Assembly (NCBI RefSeq): GCF_000716545.1
Contig: NZ_JNWZ01000074.1
Span: 1-34,763, forward strand
Direction: 5' to 3'
DNA: 34,763 nt
DNA from: Kitasatospora phosalacinea
GTDB taxonomy: Bacteria > Actinomycetota > Actinomycetes > Streptomycetales > Streptomycetaceae
Positions 22,701-30,036 of the stretch are shown piece after piece (position 1 is the stretch's first letter; every line of letters begins with the position of its first letter). A program made the translations under genes and the position numbers. A model generated the notes under the pieces. That model searched no databases, was not told the DNA's origin, and saw only the letters and a program-made list of their open reading frames with translations.

Positions 22701-23622
22701 CGGCGGACGGCGCGATCGGCGTCGCCGCGAAGGAGCCCGAGGAGCCGGACGAACTCGCCTGCGCGGACAGCACCATCGCGCCCGAGGACGCGGTGGCGGT
22801 CTGCTCGACGAACCCGGCCTGCACGACGCCACCGGTGGAGCCGCCGCCGAGCGACGCGCGGGTGGTGCCCGCGGCGGGCGCCTCGGGCAGTTGCACGTCG
22901 GCGGTCAGCAGGCCGGACAGCGGGTCCAGGGTGGACGGGACCGGCGTGCTGGTGCGGCACTCCGGCTTGTCGGGCGTGGTCAGCGCGCACTCGGGCAGCA
23001 GCACCAGCCGGGCCCGGTCGGACCACATCGCGTTGCCGGTCAGCGCCTTGACGTCCAGCGACACCTGGAACTTGTGGCCGCCCTTGGCGGCGCCGCCGGC
23101 CCCTTCGAGCCGGACCACCGGACCGGTCGAGCCGGCCGCCTTGGCCTTGCCCTCGTCCAGCAGGTCGACCTTGACCGAGGGCGTGCCCGCGGCCTTGTCC
23201 TGGGCGGTGCCGAGGTCGGTCAGGAAGACCGGCAGGTCGCCGGCCCTGACCTTGGCCTTGCCGCCGGCCGCCGGAGCGGCCCCGCCGCTCAGCCGGCGCG
23301 CCGCCTCCTGGTCCGCCGACACTTCGGTGACCTGGACCGTCGCGCTGCCGGCCTTCGCCGGGGCCGCGGCAGAGCGCTTCCACTCCCGGGGCACGCCGCC
23401 GGTGGTGGGCGTCCCGGTGACGCTGTCGGAGCGGCCGCCCACTGATTTCACGTCCTGCAGCGGCGTGGTCGGCGGGACCCACACCTTCGGCGCCTTCTCG
23501 GCGAACGCCGGTGGCGCACCGAGCAGTGACCCGGTCACTGCCATGAGCGTCAGCATCCCCAACGCCCGGGACCGGCCTCTCAGCCGGTACCGGCGTGGGG
23601 TGCGTTCACGCTGTACCCCCAT
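16306..23622 (-). CDS. Rhs/YD-repeat polymorphic toxin with C-terminal HINT domain and toxin tip
   Basis: A 2438-residue secreted protein. Residues 1-41 are a signal peptide ending APPAFA. An N-terminal beta-rich region (to about 800, with FTYSYTFDLPTAVGG and GWVGDGWDYSAGSISRSYKAC) is followed by many YD repeats (YDALGRLTAV, YDLLGRPTASYDG), which form the Rhs cocoon. The conserved Rhs core closes it near 1870-1953 (LGARQYDPKTARFLSVDP, NNNPVDGSDPNG). A helical linker (1954-2150), a HINT domain (2151-2299) and a toxin tip (2300-2438) complete it. HINT cleavage after HN should free the tip. ATG 23622 is chosen over 23694 because GGGGAG lies just upstream and the signal peptide follows. An immunity candidate follows without a gap. 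Confidence 0.93.
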   Translation of the reverse strand: MGVQRERTPRRYRLRGRSRALGMLTLMAVTGSLLGAPPAFAEKAPKVWVPPTTPLQDVKSVGGRSDSVTGTPTTGGVPREWKRSAAAPAKAGSATVQVTEVSADQEAARRLSGGAAPAAGGKAKVRAGDLPVFLTDLGTAQDKAAGTPSVKVDLLDEGKAKAAGSTGPVVRLEGAGGAAKGGHKFQVSLDVKALTGNAMWSDRARLVLLPECALTTPDKPECRTSTPVPSTLDPLSGLLTADVQLPEAPAAGTTRASLGGGSTGGVVQAGFVEQTATASSGAMVLSAQASSSGSSGSFAATPIAPSAAWSAGSGSGNFTYSYTFDLPTAVGGSAPSVVLGYDSSAVDGRTAATNSQSGWVGDGWDYSAGSISRSYKACIKSGIDMSGDECWAGQALQLNLAGHSGTVVKDDTTGALRLQGDDGTLITPLTGLNNGAWNGEGFKVTTTDGTQYYFGANHLPGGDGTDPASNSVNTVPVYHPHAGDPCYNSSTGLASWCQMGWQWNLDYIVDLHGNLIKYQYAKESNHYARGGGQNNGTGTRTAYDRYSTVSSIQYGLRLADQIASKGAGNPAAKIDFTTAERCFASGSITCSDAQRVVANQSSWPDTPLDQACTSSGTCTTYGPTFWTSKRLTKIETTVYVGDSARVVDSWALNQVFSDPGDGTSPTLWLNSIQRTGKNGQADVTLPAVSFTAMQMANRVDGLVPAVSQFNRPRMKEITTETGGRITVVYKPVECSRLNGTMPASEAGNTMACMPVKWVPPGSPYDAKPVDDWFHKYLVSSITESSLVTSSTVAKETQYSYGGGAAWHRNDSEFADDDTRTYDNFRGYQTVTTTSGSGSDGPRTKSVSTYLRGMGGQVADSWGGTITDAEELAGFVRETQNYESDAAGAKVVGGELTTPWLSKITATHTQTGNLPKVTARYVNTADVKTRSLLSNGQWRTTERTATYDEDHAGRVLTTDVLGDLSTNGSQRQCTAVTYASGSNPALVEFPSRVLTLSGPCGQTPAQANTISDALTIYDGQALGTIGDKADQTENRVLESYGANNTPNYKVMSKAQYDAYGRQVSTTDPNRTDTAHPNGATTTTAYTPATGELPSKVEVTNPLGWKSTTVIDPARGLPTRATDENGRVTQETYDALGRLTAVWLPGRDPNDTDSQKTTPNRKFSYELNGSTSPSVVTSESIREDRTYAKSLQIYDGLGRVRQSQSIPAQGQVGRLISEAFYDSHGWQIKSTPSYYNADSGPVATVFLPQDSEVPQQTWNEYDGLGRVTAGKFISYGQEQWRTTVAYPGAERTDTTPPPGGYASTKITDSTGATVEVRQYKSGTPTGAYDVTTYGYDVAGKPTWVQDSNSPAHRWTYGYDLLGQKISSTDPDAGTSTTVYNKAGDAVTTTDARGKSTSVTYDLLGRPTASYDGTSTTDASKKLTESTYDTLALGKPTSTTTYADAPNGSGRVAYVSTVAGYDLGYRPTGTSITVPSVTGEAKLAGTYTWSNTYTPVLGLVKNTKLPVVGGLAAETVGNSYDVDGNFRTSSGLDYYVQDMKYDAFARPTRTTVGEAGLQVVSTQDYDPATGRVVQSTLDKQTATTTHVDLTTYTYSKSGSMTSAKTVQDGTATDLQCYTYDYLGRLAAAWTDKGTTTTATAPSVQGIGGCTNATEPTALTASARIGGPAPYWQSYSYDLTGNRTKLVQHDTTGAVVNDKQTTQTFATGPNIPTTDPATGGGTGGPHALLTSTTSANGTSKVATSTYDATGNTTSITDTSGTKTLTWNNQGKLAKVHDTAAPSNDTSYVYDGSGNQLIRRAGSKTTINLGTDELTLDTATGKTTATRYYAAPGGLTITRTADDAGATKLYYQASDPHGTAGVQMDAATLNVARRPTDPFGNARGTQPAAGAWAGDKGFVGGTIEGTGFTNLGARQYDPKTARFLSVDPLFDNSDPQSWNGYAYANNNPVDGSDPNGTCRVTEDGLCQGTPYIYVAPSAGDDGAGGNTSNSATPAGKAAHDASNEALRQKQAADEALAKAKQAREELISKIVDVVGDLIGFNDARDCFTKGDVMGCINTALNFVPWTKVFKAVKVGIKAFKLWREGEKAYSAIRSAERVAKEAQEAFSVARKTEKEVAEAEQQAAKAAEADAAKASGGDAAKAAEADAAKTDSGASCPFNSFPAGTLVQLADGNAKPIEQLQPGEMVLASDPQTGETRPEPVTATIIGYNDVEFTQLTLDRNARGEVPVVTSTAHHAYWDETVHKWVDAVDVAVGHQLRTTDGTLVTVTASQTYSTPPTSAHNLTVAELHTYYVLAGATPVLVHNCGDGVVANSKSDELPFEQMAADFEGVSAMAAGSPEFSDAVSGGGRYLWTVGEHGNLNMVQDLPGVHHTIASGGAPVAGAGQITFGSGGRVTSFDNFTGHYTPPCAQCAASFISRGVDSFAGAGIRIPLAVIRDYGGKAP
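16723..16773 (-). repeat. HINT-end repeat, copy 1 (expressed gene)
   Basis: 51 bp in the Rhs gene matching 9408-9458 at 44 positions, same orientation. It encodes HTYYVLAGATPVLVHNC. Upstream of it (towards 16780) the two loci share nothing. Confidence 0.85.
16726..17172 (-). other. HINT (intein-like autoprotease) domain of the Rhs protein
   Basis: 149 residues from CPFNSFPAGTLVQLADG to PVLVHN. SFPAGT corresponds to the intein N-terminal block; TSTAHHAYW is the His-containing block; HN followed by Cys is the C-terminal splice-like junction. Ser, not Cys, directly precedes F-x-x-G-T, while a Cys lies four residues earlier. HINT domains in polymorphic toxins cleave themselves to release the tip. 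Confidence 0.85.
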
Positions 23623-23949
23623 CTGGTTCTCCCCAACTCGGTTGAAACCATGCGCAAAAGACGCCCCGTCAGGAGACAGGGCGCCCTGGAGCATGCGCAG
23701 TGGTCAACACGGAAATCTAGGGACGGGTGACCGGTCGACACCAGTGCGCGACGGCCGAATTCACCATCCCGTTATAAAGTTCGCCATCGAATCCAACCGC
23801 TTTCGGAGATACCGGACACGGAAATTAAGAAAGTGCACCTGAAACCGCCCCGGTGGAATTGGCCCGGTGATTTCCGGGTCGATTTCCGAGGCGGTGGAAC
23901 CGGTCGGGGGAGCCGGTGGCGCCCCCGACCGGGCCGGTCGGGCGGTGGG
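23623..23949 (-). other. Intergenic region between the lectin-like gene and the Rhs gene
   Basis: 327 bp without a supported gene. From the upstream (right) side it holds the terminator of the lectin-like gene (23900-23932), an AT-richer stretch with TATAAC on the minus strand (23776-23771) that could be a -10 box, and an imperfect hairpin (23660-23685) in the leader of the Rhs mRNA. The terminator and the AT-rich stretch suggest that the Rhs gene has its own promoter. Confidence 0.5.
23900..23932 (-). terminator. Terminator of the lectin-like gene
   Basis: A perfect 11-bp GC-rich stem (23900-23910 with 23922-23932) with an 11-nt loop, beginning 17 bp after the stop codon of the upstream minus-strand gene. 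Confidence 0.8.
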
Positions 23950-26900
23950 TCAGACGGCCGCCCCCATGCTCCAGCGCTGCGGGTAGGTCCGGTTGCAGTC
24001 CCAGATCTGCAGCTGCGTCCCGTTGGCGATGTTGCCGTTCGGGATGTCCAGGCAGCGGCCGGACATCGGGTTGTAGAGCGAGCCGTCGGCACGGTAGAGC
24101 CACTGTTGGGCGGGGTTCCCGTCGCAGGTCCACAGCTGGATCTTGGTGCCGTTGCCGGTGGCCGCGCCGGTGACGTCGAGGCAGCGGCTGAGCACCTTGA
24201 CGGTGCCGTTCGGCTGCGAGGTGGCCTGCTGGGCGGTGCTGGGGTTGCAGTCCCAGATCTGGATCGCGGTGCCGTTGGCGTCCACGATGTTGTTGGCGTC
24301 CAGGCACTTGTTGCTGCCGACACCGGTCGGCAGGTCGGCCATGATCCGGTTGGCGGTGATGCTCGGGTCGGTCGGGACGTCCAGCACCTCGACGTCGCTG
24401 ACGCTGCCGTCGAACGCGGCGGAGAGCGCGCCCGCCTCCTGGGAGTTGCCGATCACCAGCGGCCCGCTGTAGCCGAACTTGCCGGCGTGGTAGCTGCTGC
24501 CGGCGAGCACCCCGTTGACGTAAAGCGACATGCCGCCGGTGACGGCGTTGTAGCTGGCGGTCAGGCGGTCCCAGCGGCCGGCCTGGTAGGCGGCGGCGCT
24601 GGTGCTGCTGTCCGCCGTCTGGTGGTAGTTCCAGCCTGCCTGGTCGGCGGTGGCCATGCCGAAGCGCCAGGTGCCGTCCTTGTCGGGCCAGAGGATGAAC
24701 CCGCTGGAGGTGGCGCCCTTGGTCGACAGGACCGAACCGCTCACGCCGGCCGGCTTGGCCCAGACGCTGACGGTGAAGGACTTCGAGGTGTCGACTTTGA
24801 CCTGCTGGGTCTGGCCTGCCCCGGAGGAGATCACCGAGGTGGCACCGGCCGAACCGAGGCCGCCGCCGAAGTGCGCGACGGTGGTGCTCTTGCCGTTGAC
24901 CGTGTCGGTCGGGAAGGTGACCCCGCTGCCGACCGTCATCGGGTTCTTGCCGTACACGTCGGTGACGGCGGAGTTGTCGAGCTTGATCCGGTTGACGACC
25001 TTGCGGGTGTCGCCCTGGTCGCCCGGGGCGGCGGCGAAGCCGGTGACCACGGTGGAGCCGGCGGCGGCGGTGCCGGGCCACACCTTGAGGTGGTTGACGG
25101 CGTCGAGGGCCCAGAGGTCGGGCAGGCCGTCCTTGGTGGCGTCGCCGCTGGAGCCGATCTTCGGATAGGCGGCGACGGTGAACTTCTGGGTGCCGACCGT
25201 CCGGGCCTTGGTGGTCGGGTCGGCCAGGTTGGCGAAGTCCAGGAAGCCGCCGGCGTTGAGCGTGATGTCGTAGGCCCGGATGGTGCCGTCGGTCTTGTCC
25301 CGGGTCCACAGGGTGGGCTGGTTGGTGCCGGAGGCCCTGCCGGGGTTGATCAGCTCGTAGTTGTTCCAGTTGGCGGAGGAGACCTTGATCGCGGCCGCGC
25401 CGAGCTGGTTGGTGGGGTCGGTGCGGTAGAGCCACAGGTTGCCGCCCTCGACCGTGAGGACCGAGGTCTGCTTGGAGGCGGTCAGGGCGTCGTCGGCGTT
25501 GACCTTGGCGTTCGGCGAGCCGAGCGCCACCACTTGGGTCAGGCCGCTCCAGTTGGTGTTCCAGCCGGCGGGCGCCTGGCTGAGCGCGTTGCCGGCGGTG
25601 TCGAGCCAGGTGGTCGGCTTGTCCAGCGCCACTGGGGGCTGGAAGGTGCCGTCGCCGTTGTTCTGGTACAGGTACAGGTTGGAGGCCAGGGACGTGCCGC
25701 CGGTGGTCGCGTTGGTCCACACGATGGCGTCGTCGACGGCGTAGGGGGACGAGCGCAGCGCCCCGAGGTGGGTGGTGCGGACGGTCGTGGTGGCGTCGTT
25801 CTTCCAGGTGGTGCCGCCGGGCGCGAGGCCGAGCGGGGCGCCCTGGATCGCGGTCGCGTCGCTGTCCAGGCCGACGACCTGCAGGTTGCCCCGGTCATCG
25901 GGGAGCAGGACGTCGCCGCGGCCGTCCTTGTTCAGGTCACCGGGGACGCCGCTGGTGCCGGTGGCCGGGTCCCAGGGGGCGTAGAAGGTGTAGGGCAGGG
26001 GCTGGCTGTAGTTGCCGGCCACGTCCATCGCCTGCACGAACAGCGTGTTGGTGCCCCACTGGGGAGGGGCGAACGGGAAGGTGCCGGAGGCGCCCTTCAC
26101 CACGCCCTCCTTGTTGGGCGTGCCGGCCGCGTCGCAGGACCAGCCGGTGACCGGGGTCGGGTCGGTGGTCCAGCGGATGCAGGCCACGCCCGAGGCGTTC
26201 AGGCCGGACGCGGGCGCCGGGTCCTGGGCCGTGAGGGTGAAGGTGCCGGCCTGCCCGGCCTTCTTGGTCGGGACGGCGCCGATCGTGCCGCTGGCCGGGA
26301 AGTCGGTGGAGGAGAGGGACACCCGCGGCGGGGTCTTGTCGACCCGGAAGTAGCACCAGGGGGTCGAGCCGGAGGTCAGCTGACCGTCCGCGGCACTCGC
26401 CGTCCAGCCGTACTGGTGGCCGTCGACCAGGTTGCCCAGCGACACGGGGGCGTCGCCGGTGCTACTGGGCCAGGCGCTCCAGTTGCCGTCGTTGTCGTCC
26501 CAGGCGTGGTAGTTGACCGTCACGGGGGCGCCGATCGGCGACCAGGTGCTGGCGTTCAGGTAGACGTACTGGTTGGCGCCGACCCAGCCGGGCGCGTACC
26601 AGGCGTAGCCGCCGCCGGGAGTCTGGCAGTCGTTGGCCTGCGTCCCGAAGGTCGGGTCGTTGACGAAGCCGGGCCGCGGCGAGGTGCGCGGGTACCAGAT
26701 GGTCGGCGCGACGTCGTAGTACGTGGTGATGTGCGGGTCGGCGCCGAGGTGGTGCCGCAGCAGCTTGTCGTACTCGTTGTCGGCGGAGAAGCCGATCGTC
26801 CAGTTCTGGTACTGGCCGTTGGCCAGCGTCTGCATCCAGTCCTTGACGTTGTAGGCCATCTGCCCGGTGCCGGTGATCTCGGCGTCGGCGACCCAGGTGC

Positions 26901-28293
26901 AGCCGGCCATCTTGCTGCCGGTGCCGCAGGGCTGGTTGTTCCAGGTGGTGGTGCCCTGGAAGGCGGGCACGCCGTAGAGGTTGAACTTCGACGTGGTGGA
27001 CGAGGAGGCGTCGACGACGTCGACGAACAGGGTCGCCCGGTTGACGGTCGCGGTGCCGCGGCTGCCGTTCCCGAACAGCTCGCTGGGCACGGACAGCTGG
27101 TAGTACGCGCGGTAGCGCCCGTAGCCGGTGCAGTCGCTGTAGCCGCAGTAGCCGACGCCCAGGGCGCTGAGCGTGTTGACGTTGGCGGTGTCCGGGTGGT
27201 TCTCCTGGACCTGCGCGTTGACCTGCCGCTTGCCGTCGACGCTGGTCTCGGGGTCCAGGTACCAGGGGCCGGTGCCCTTGCCGAAGGTGGCCGGGTCCGG
27301 GGTGAGGACCAGCTCGGCGTCCCCCGCCGAGACGCCGATGGCGGAGACCGCGGCACCCGCGCCGGGCCGCTCGGCGGTGGAGGCGTCGGCCGCGGCCTGC
27401 GCGTCGGTGGCGGCGGGCGCGGCGAACAGCGACTTCGCCTGCGCCCCGGCCGTCTTCACCAGCGGGGCCGGTGCGGGGGCGGTGGTGGAGTCCCACTGGA
27501 ACGGCGTGGGCGCGTGGAAGCGCACCCGGCCCTCGGCGTCCCGGTACGAGACGTTGCCCGCCGCGTCCGCGTCGACCTTCAGGCCGCTGGTGCTCAACGG
27601 GAAGCGCAGGGACTTCAGCCGCGGGTCGGCGGCGGCCGCCGCTGTCCTGACCACGAGCACGTCGCGCCAGCCGCCGTCCGGGCGGGCCGTCACCCGCAGG
27701 TCCACGTCGGGCAGCACGGAGGCGTAGGTGGCGGTCGCCCCGTCCAGGGTCGGCGCGGGCAGCGGGAACGGCGCGGTGATCGCCATCGAGGTGCCGTCGG
27801 CGGTGGTGATCTTCGCCAGCGGGCCGCTGCCGCCGCCGGAGAGCACCAGGTCGGAGCCGGTCAGGGCGGGGGTGACGGTGCCGTCCGGGTTGCTGCGCAG
27901 GGTCGGGTCGAGCTTCTGCCAGGTGCCGTTGCGCTTGGTCCGGACGTCCTGCGCGTGGGTCTCGGAGTACACCGTCCGCCCGTCGGTGTCGGCGAAGACC
28001 TCGGTGGTCTCGTCCGTCATCGCGTCGATCCGGACCGGCTTCCCGGTCTCCGCCGCCCGCTGGAGGGCCGACCGGGCCGCCTTGGTCTGCTCGGACTCGG
28101 CCGGCGGCTGCGCCTCCTGGACCCCGGTGGTGGGGGTCGGGGCGGGCGTCGGGTCCGCGGCCCAGGCACCCGGGGAGGAGAGGGCGGTGAGGACGAGCGC
28201 CGTGGCGGCCGCCACCGTCGCCCGACCGAGCACGCTCTTCCCGTCGGACCGATTTCCCCGTCTACGGCGTCTCGGTGGGGTTATGTCGGACAT
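23950..28293 (-). CDS. Secreted LamG and ricin-B-lectin protein, probable Rhs partner
   Basis: A 1447-residue secreted protein. It has a basic N-region and a signal peptide ending SSPGAWA (about 45). A DNRLRE/CBM96-like beta domain follows near 400-520 (ATLFVDVVDASSS, TTTWNNQPCG), then an immunoglobulin-like region with YFRVDKTPP and an FG-GAP/VCBS-like stretch with GDLNKDGRGDVLL. A LamG/concanavalin-type domain spans about 1130-1310 (FTVSVWAKPAG, LYVNGVLAG). Three ricin-B repeats close it (1317-1447), each with CLD and IQIWDC-like motifs; the last two keep Q-x-W, the first is degenerate. Such proteins often sit directly upstream of Rhs genes in streptomycetes and may bind glycans on target cells or walls. 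ATG 28293 is preferred over 28341. A terminator follows, so co-transcription with the Rhs gene is doubtful. Confidence 0.88.
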   Translation of the reverse strand: MSDITPPRRRRRGNRSDGKSVLGRATVAAATALVLTALSSPGAWAADPTPAPTPTTGVQEAQPPAESEQTKAARSALQRAAETGKPVRIDAMTDETTEVFADTDGRTVYSETHAQDVRTKRNGTWQKLDPTLRSNPDGTVTPALTGSDLVLSGGGSGPLAKITTADGTSMAITAPFPLPAPTLDGATATYASVLPDVDLRVTARPDGGWRDVLVVRTAAAAADPRLKSLRFPLSTSGLKVDADAAGNVSYRDAEGRVRFHAPTPFQWDSTTAPAPAPLVKTAGAQAKSLFAAPAATDAQAAADASTAERPGAGAAVSAIGVSAGDAELVLTPDPATFGKGTGPWYLDPETSVDGKRQVNAQVQENHPDTANVNTLSALGVGYCGYSDCTGYGRYRAYYQLSVPSELFGNGSRGTATVNRATLFVDVVDASSSTTSKFNLYGVPAFQGTTTWNNQPCGTGSKMAGCTWVADAEITGTGQMAYNVKDWMQTLANGQYQNWTIGFSADNEYDKLLRHHLGADPHITTYYDVAPTIWYPRTSPRPGFVNDPTFGTQANDCQTPGGGYAWYAPGWVGANQYVYLNASTWSPIGAPVTVNYHAWDDNDGNWSAWPSSTGDAPVSLGNLVDGHQYGWTASAADGQLTSGSTPWCYFRVDKTPPRVSLSSTDFPASGTIGAVPTKKAGQAGTFTLTAQDPAPASGLNASGVACIRWTTDPTPVTGWSCDAAGTPNKEGVVKGASGTFPFAPPQWGTNTLFVQAMDVAGNYSQPLPYTFYAPWDPATGTSGVPGDLNKDGRGDVLLPDDRGNLQVVGLDSDATAIQGAPLGLAPGGTTWKNDATTTVRTTHLGALRSSPYAVDDAIVWTNATTGGTSLASNLYLYQNNGDGTFQPPVALDKPTTWLDTAGNALSQAPAGWNTNWSGLTQVVALGSPNAKVNADDALTASKQTSVLTVEGGNLWLYRTDPTNQLGAAAIKVSSANWNNYELINPGRASGTNQPTLWTRDKTDGTIRAYDITLNAGGFLDFANLADPTTKARTVGTQKFTVAAYPKIGSSGDATKDGLPDLWALDAVNHLKVWPGTAAAGSTVVTGFAAAPGDQGDTRKVVNRIKLDNSAVTDVYGKNPMTVGSGVTFPTDTVNGKSTTVAHFGGGLGSAGATSVISSGAGQTQQVKVDTSKSFTVSVWAKPAGVSGSVLSTKGATSSGFILWPDKDGTWRFGMATADQAGWNYHQTADSSTSAAAYQAGRWDRLTASYNAVTGGMSLYVNGVLAGSSYHAGKFGYSGPLVIGNSQEAGALSAAFDGSVSDVEVLDVPTDPSITANRIMADLPTGVGSNKCLDANNIVDANGTAIQIWDCNPSTAQQATSQPNGTVKVLSRCLDVTGAATGNGTKIQLWTCDGNPAQQWLYRADGSLYNPMSGRCLDIPNGNIANGTQLQIWDCNRTYPQRWSMGAAV

Positions 28294-28351
28294 GGCGTGC
28301 GCGGTCTCCCTCCCTGCTGCCCGCCCCGGTCGGACAGGCATTCGGTCGGGA

Positions 28352-28381
28352 ACGATGCATCCTCTGTGGAGAAAAGGTCAA
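28352..28381 (-). promoter_or_regulatory. Candidate promoter of the lectin-like gene
   Basis: On the minus strand TTGACC (28381-28376) is followed after 18 nt by CATCGT (28357-28352), a poor -10. Transcription would begin near 28344, which favours the ATG at 28293 over that at 28341. The 287-bp region upstream holds no supported gene. Confidence 0.3.
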
Positions 28382-28580
28382 GGCCTTTGGCGCATTGCCC
28401 TGGAATGTCTAGAACTTCGCCAACTCCCTTTTGGGCCAGTGCAGGTGACTTCAAGTCGGCGAGAAATTGGCATTCCGTCAACTCGCGATTTCGGCCGCTG
28501 GCGGGCGAATCGGTGCGAGCCCCCCGAAACTCCCCGCCGCGGCGGACGGGCCCGCACCACACGGTGGACGGAGGACCAAG

Positions 28581-28931
28581 TCAGCCCACGGACCCCTCCT
28601 GGCCGCCGCCGCGGTACGCCGCCACCACGACGGTCAGCAGCCCCGGGAAGCGCTCCTCCAGGTCGGCCGCGCGCAGCGTGGTCAGCCGGCGGTTGGCCTC
28701 CTCGCGGTGGCGGATCAGGCCCGCCTCGCGCAGCACCTTGAAGTGGTGGCTGAGGGTGGAGGGCGCGACGTCCACCGGGAAGGTGCCGCAGGCGCGTTCG
28801 GGCTCCGCGCTGAGGGTCTGCACGATGGTCATCCGGGTCGGGTCGGAGAGCGCGTGCAGGACGTCCAGCAGGTCGATGTCGGCGGTGTCGGGGTACTGGG
28901 GCGCCTCGCGGCGGCGGCTGGTACGGGGCAC
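28581..28931 (-). CDS. ArsR-family transcriptional repressor
   Basis: A 116-residue winged-helix protein: LLDVLHALSDPTRMTIVQTLSAEP, then a recognition region APSTLSHHFKVLREAGLIRHREE and the wing NRRLTTLRAADLEERFPG. No ELCVCDL metal site is present, and the single Cys in ERACGTF is not enough for metal sensing, so it probably senses something else, such as a quinone or electrophile. It is divergent from the quinone oxidoreductase gene across 103 bp containing TTCGA/TCGAA inverted repeats, so it probably represses both genes. Confidence 0.88.
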   Translation of the reverse strand: MPRTSRRREAPQYPDTADIDLLDVLHALSDPTRMTIVQTLSAEPERACGTFPVDVAPSTLSHHFKVLREAGLIRHREEANRRLTTLRAADLEERFPGLLTVVVAAYRGGGQEGSVG

Positions 28932-28948
28932 GGGGCGCCTCCTCCTGC

Positions 28949-29015
28949 GATGTTCGACAGATATCGAAGTTGCGTGGTACTAATTTCGACGTTCGTAGAA
29001 CATCGTATCTCGAAA
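28949..29015. promoter_or_regulatory. Operator region for the ArsR-type repressor
   Basis: TTCGA (28953-28957) and TCGAA (28964-28968) form one inverted repeat. TTCGAC (28985-28990) and a second TCGAAA (near 29009-29014) follow, and ATGTTC/GAACAT frame the region (28950-28955 and 28998-29003). Repeated TTCGA half-sites between divergent genes are typical of ArsR autoregulation. RNA polymerase boxes are not clear. Confidence 0.55.
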
Positions 29016-29034
29016 CACCCCGAGGGGGACCACC

Positions 29035-30036
29035 ATGCGCGCACTCGTCATGACCGAAGCAGGCGGCGCCGAACACAGCCACGTCCTCGACCTCGAACCG
29101 CCGCGGCCCGGCCCCGGCCAGGTCGCGATCGACGTCGCCTACGCCGGGCTCAACTTCGTCGACGTGATGGCCCGCCGCGGCGACGGCGCCTACGCCGCCG
29201 ACTGGCCGCACCACCCCGGCAAGGAGGTCGCCGGCACCGTCCGCGCCCTCGGCGAGGGCGTCACCGGGCCCGCCGTCGGCACCCCCGTGGTCGCCGCCAC
29301 CCGGGCCGGCGGACTCGCCCAGATCGCGATCGCCGAGGCGGCCCTCACCGTCCCCGTCCCCGACGGCGTCCCGCTGCACGTCGCCGCCACCACCCCGCTC
29401 GGCCTCGCCACCACCCTGCTGCTGCTCACCGACGCCGGACGCTTCGCCCCCGGCGAGAGCGTCCTCGTCCACTCGGCGAGCGGTGGTGTCGGCACCGCCG
29501 TCGCCCGCCTGCTCCCCCTCCTCGGCGGCGGCCGCCTGCTCGGCACCGTCGGACGCCCCGAGAAGGCGGCGGCCGCCCGGCGCCACGGCTACGACGCGGT
29601 GCACGCCCGCGGCACCGACCCCGCCGACCTCGCCGCCCGCCTGCGCGCGGACAACGACGGACGCGGCATCGACCTCGTCCTCGACCCGCTGGGCACCGCC
29701 GCCCTCGACCTCGACCTCGACCTGCTCGCCCCCGGCGGCCGCATCGTCCTGTTCGGCAACGCGGGCGGCGGCACCCCGGACCCCTTGCCGCCCTTCCCCC
29801 GCCTGCTCGGCGCCAACGTCACCCTCACCGGCTTCAGCCACAGCAGCCTGCTCACCCACGCCCCCGCCAAGGTCGCCGACGCGATCCGCCGCGCCCTCGA
29901 CCTGCTCGCCACCGGGGCCCTCGACACCCCGGTGACCGTCCTGCCCGACCTGGCCGCCGTCCCCGCCGCCCACGACCTGCTCGCCACCGGCCACGCCGAG
30001 GGCAAGTACGTGGTCGCGCCGGGTCAGCCGTCGTAG
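29035..30036 (+). CDS. Zinc-type alcohol dehydrogenase family quinone oxidoreductase (QOR-like)
   Basis: A 333-residue medium-chain dehydrogenase/reductase. The GroES-like N-terminal domain has RPGPGQVAIDVAYAGLNFVDVMAR and HPGKEVAGTV; the Rossmann domain has VHSASGGVGTAVARLLPLL for NADPH, followed by DLVLDPLG and GRIVLFGNAGG. Zinc-binding residues of true alcohol dehydrogenases are absent, which fits NADPH:quinone reductases of the QOR class. GAGGGGG lies upstream of the ATG. It is divergently controlled with the ArsR-type gene. Its 3' end overlaps the convergent HxlR-type gene by 13 bp. Confidence 0.88.
   Translation: MRALVMTEAGGAEHSHVLDLEPPRPGPGQVAIDVAYAGLNFVDVMARRGDGAYAADWPHHPGKEVAGTVRALGEGVTGPAVGTPVVAATRAGGLAQIAIAEAALTVPVPDGVPLHVAATTPLGLATTLLLLTDAGRFAPGESVLVHSASGGVGTAVARLLPLLGGGRLLGTVGRPEKAAAARRHGYDAVHARGTDPADLAARLRADNDGRGIDLVLDPLGTAALDLDLDLLAPGGRIVLFGNAGGGTPDPLPPFPRLLGANVTLTGFSHSSLLTHAPAKVADAIRRALDLLATGALDTPVTVLPDLAAVPAAHDLLATGHAEGKYVVAPGQPS

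Noticed and set aside
17272..23445. 2057-codon plus-strand open frame opposite the Rhs gene
   Set aside because: Antisense coding shadow: G/V/R-rich composition with no domains, produced by strong codon bias of the real minus-strand gene. The same applies to the 1716-codon frame at 23833-28983.
28281..28562. 93-codon minus-strand ORF upstream of the lectin-like gene
   Set aside because: Overlaps the lectin gene start, has no domain and no ribosome-binding site, and covers the likely promoter region.
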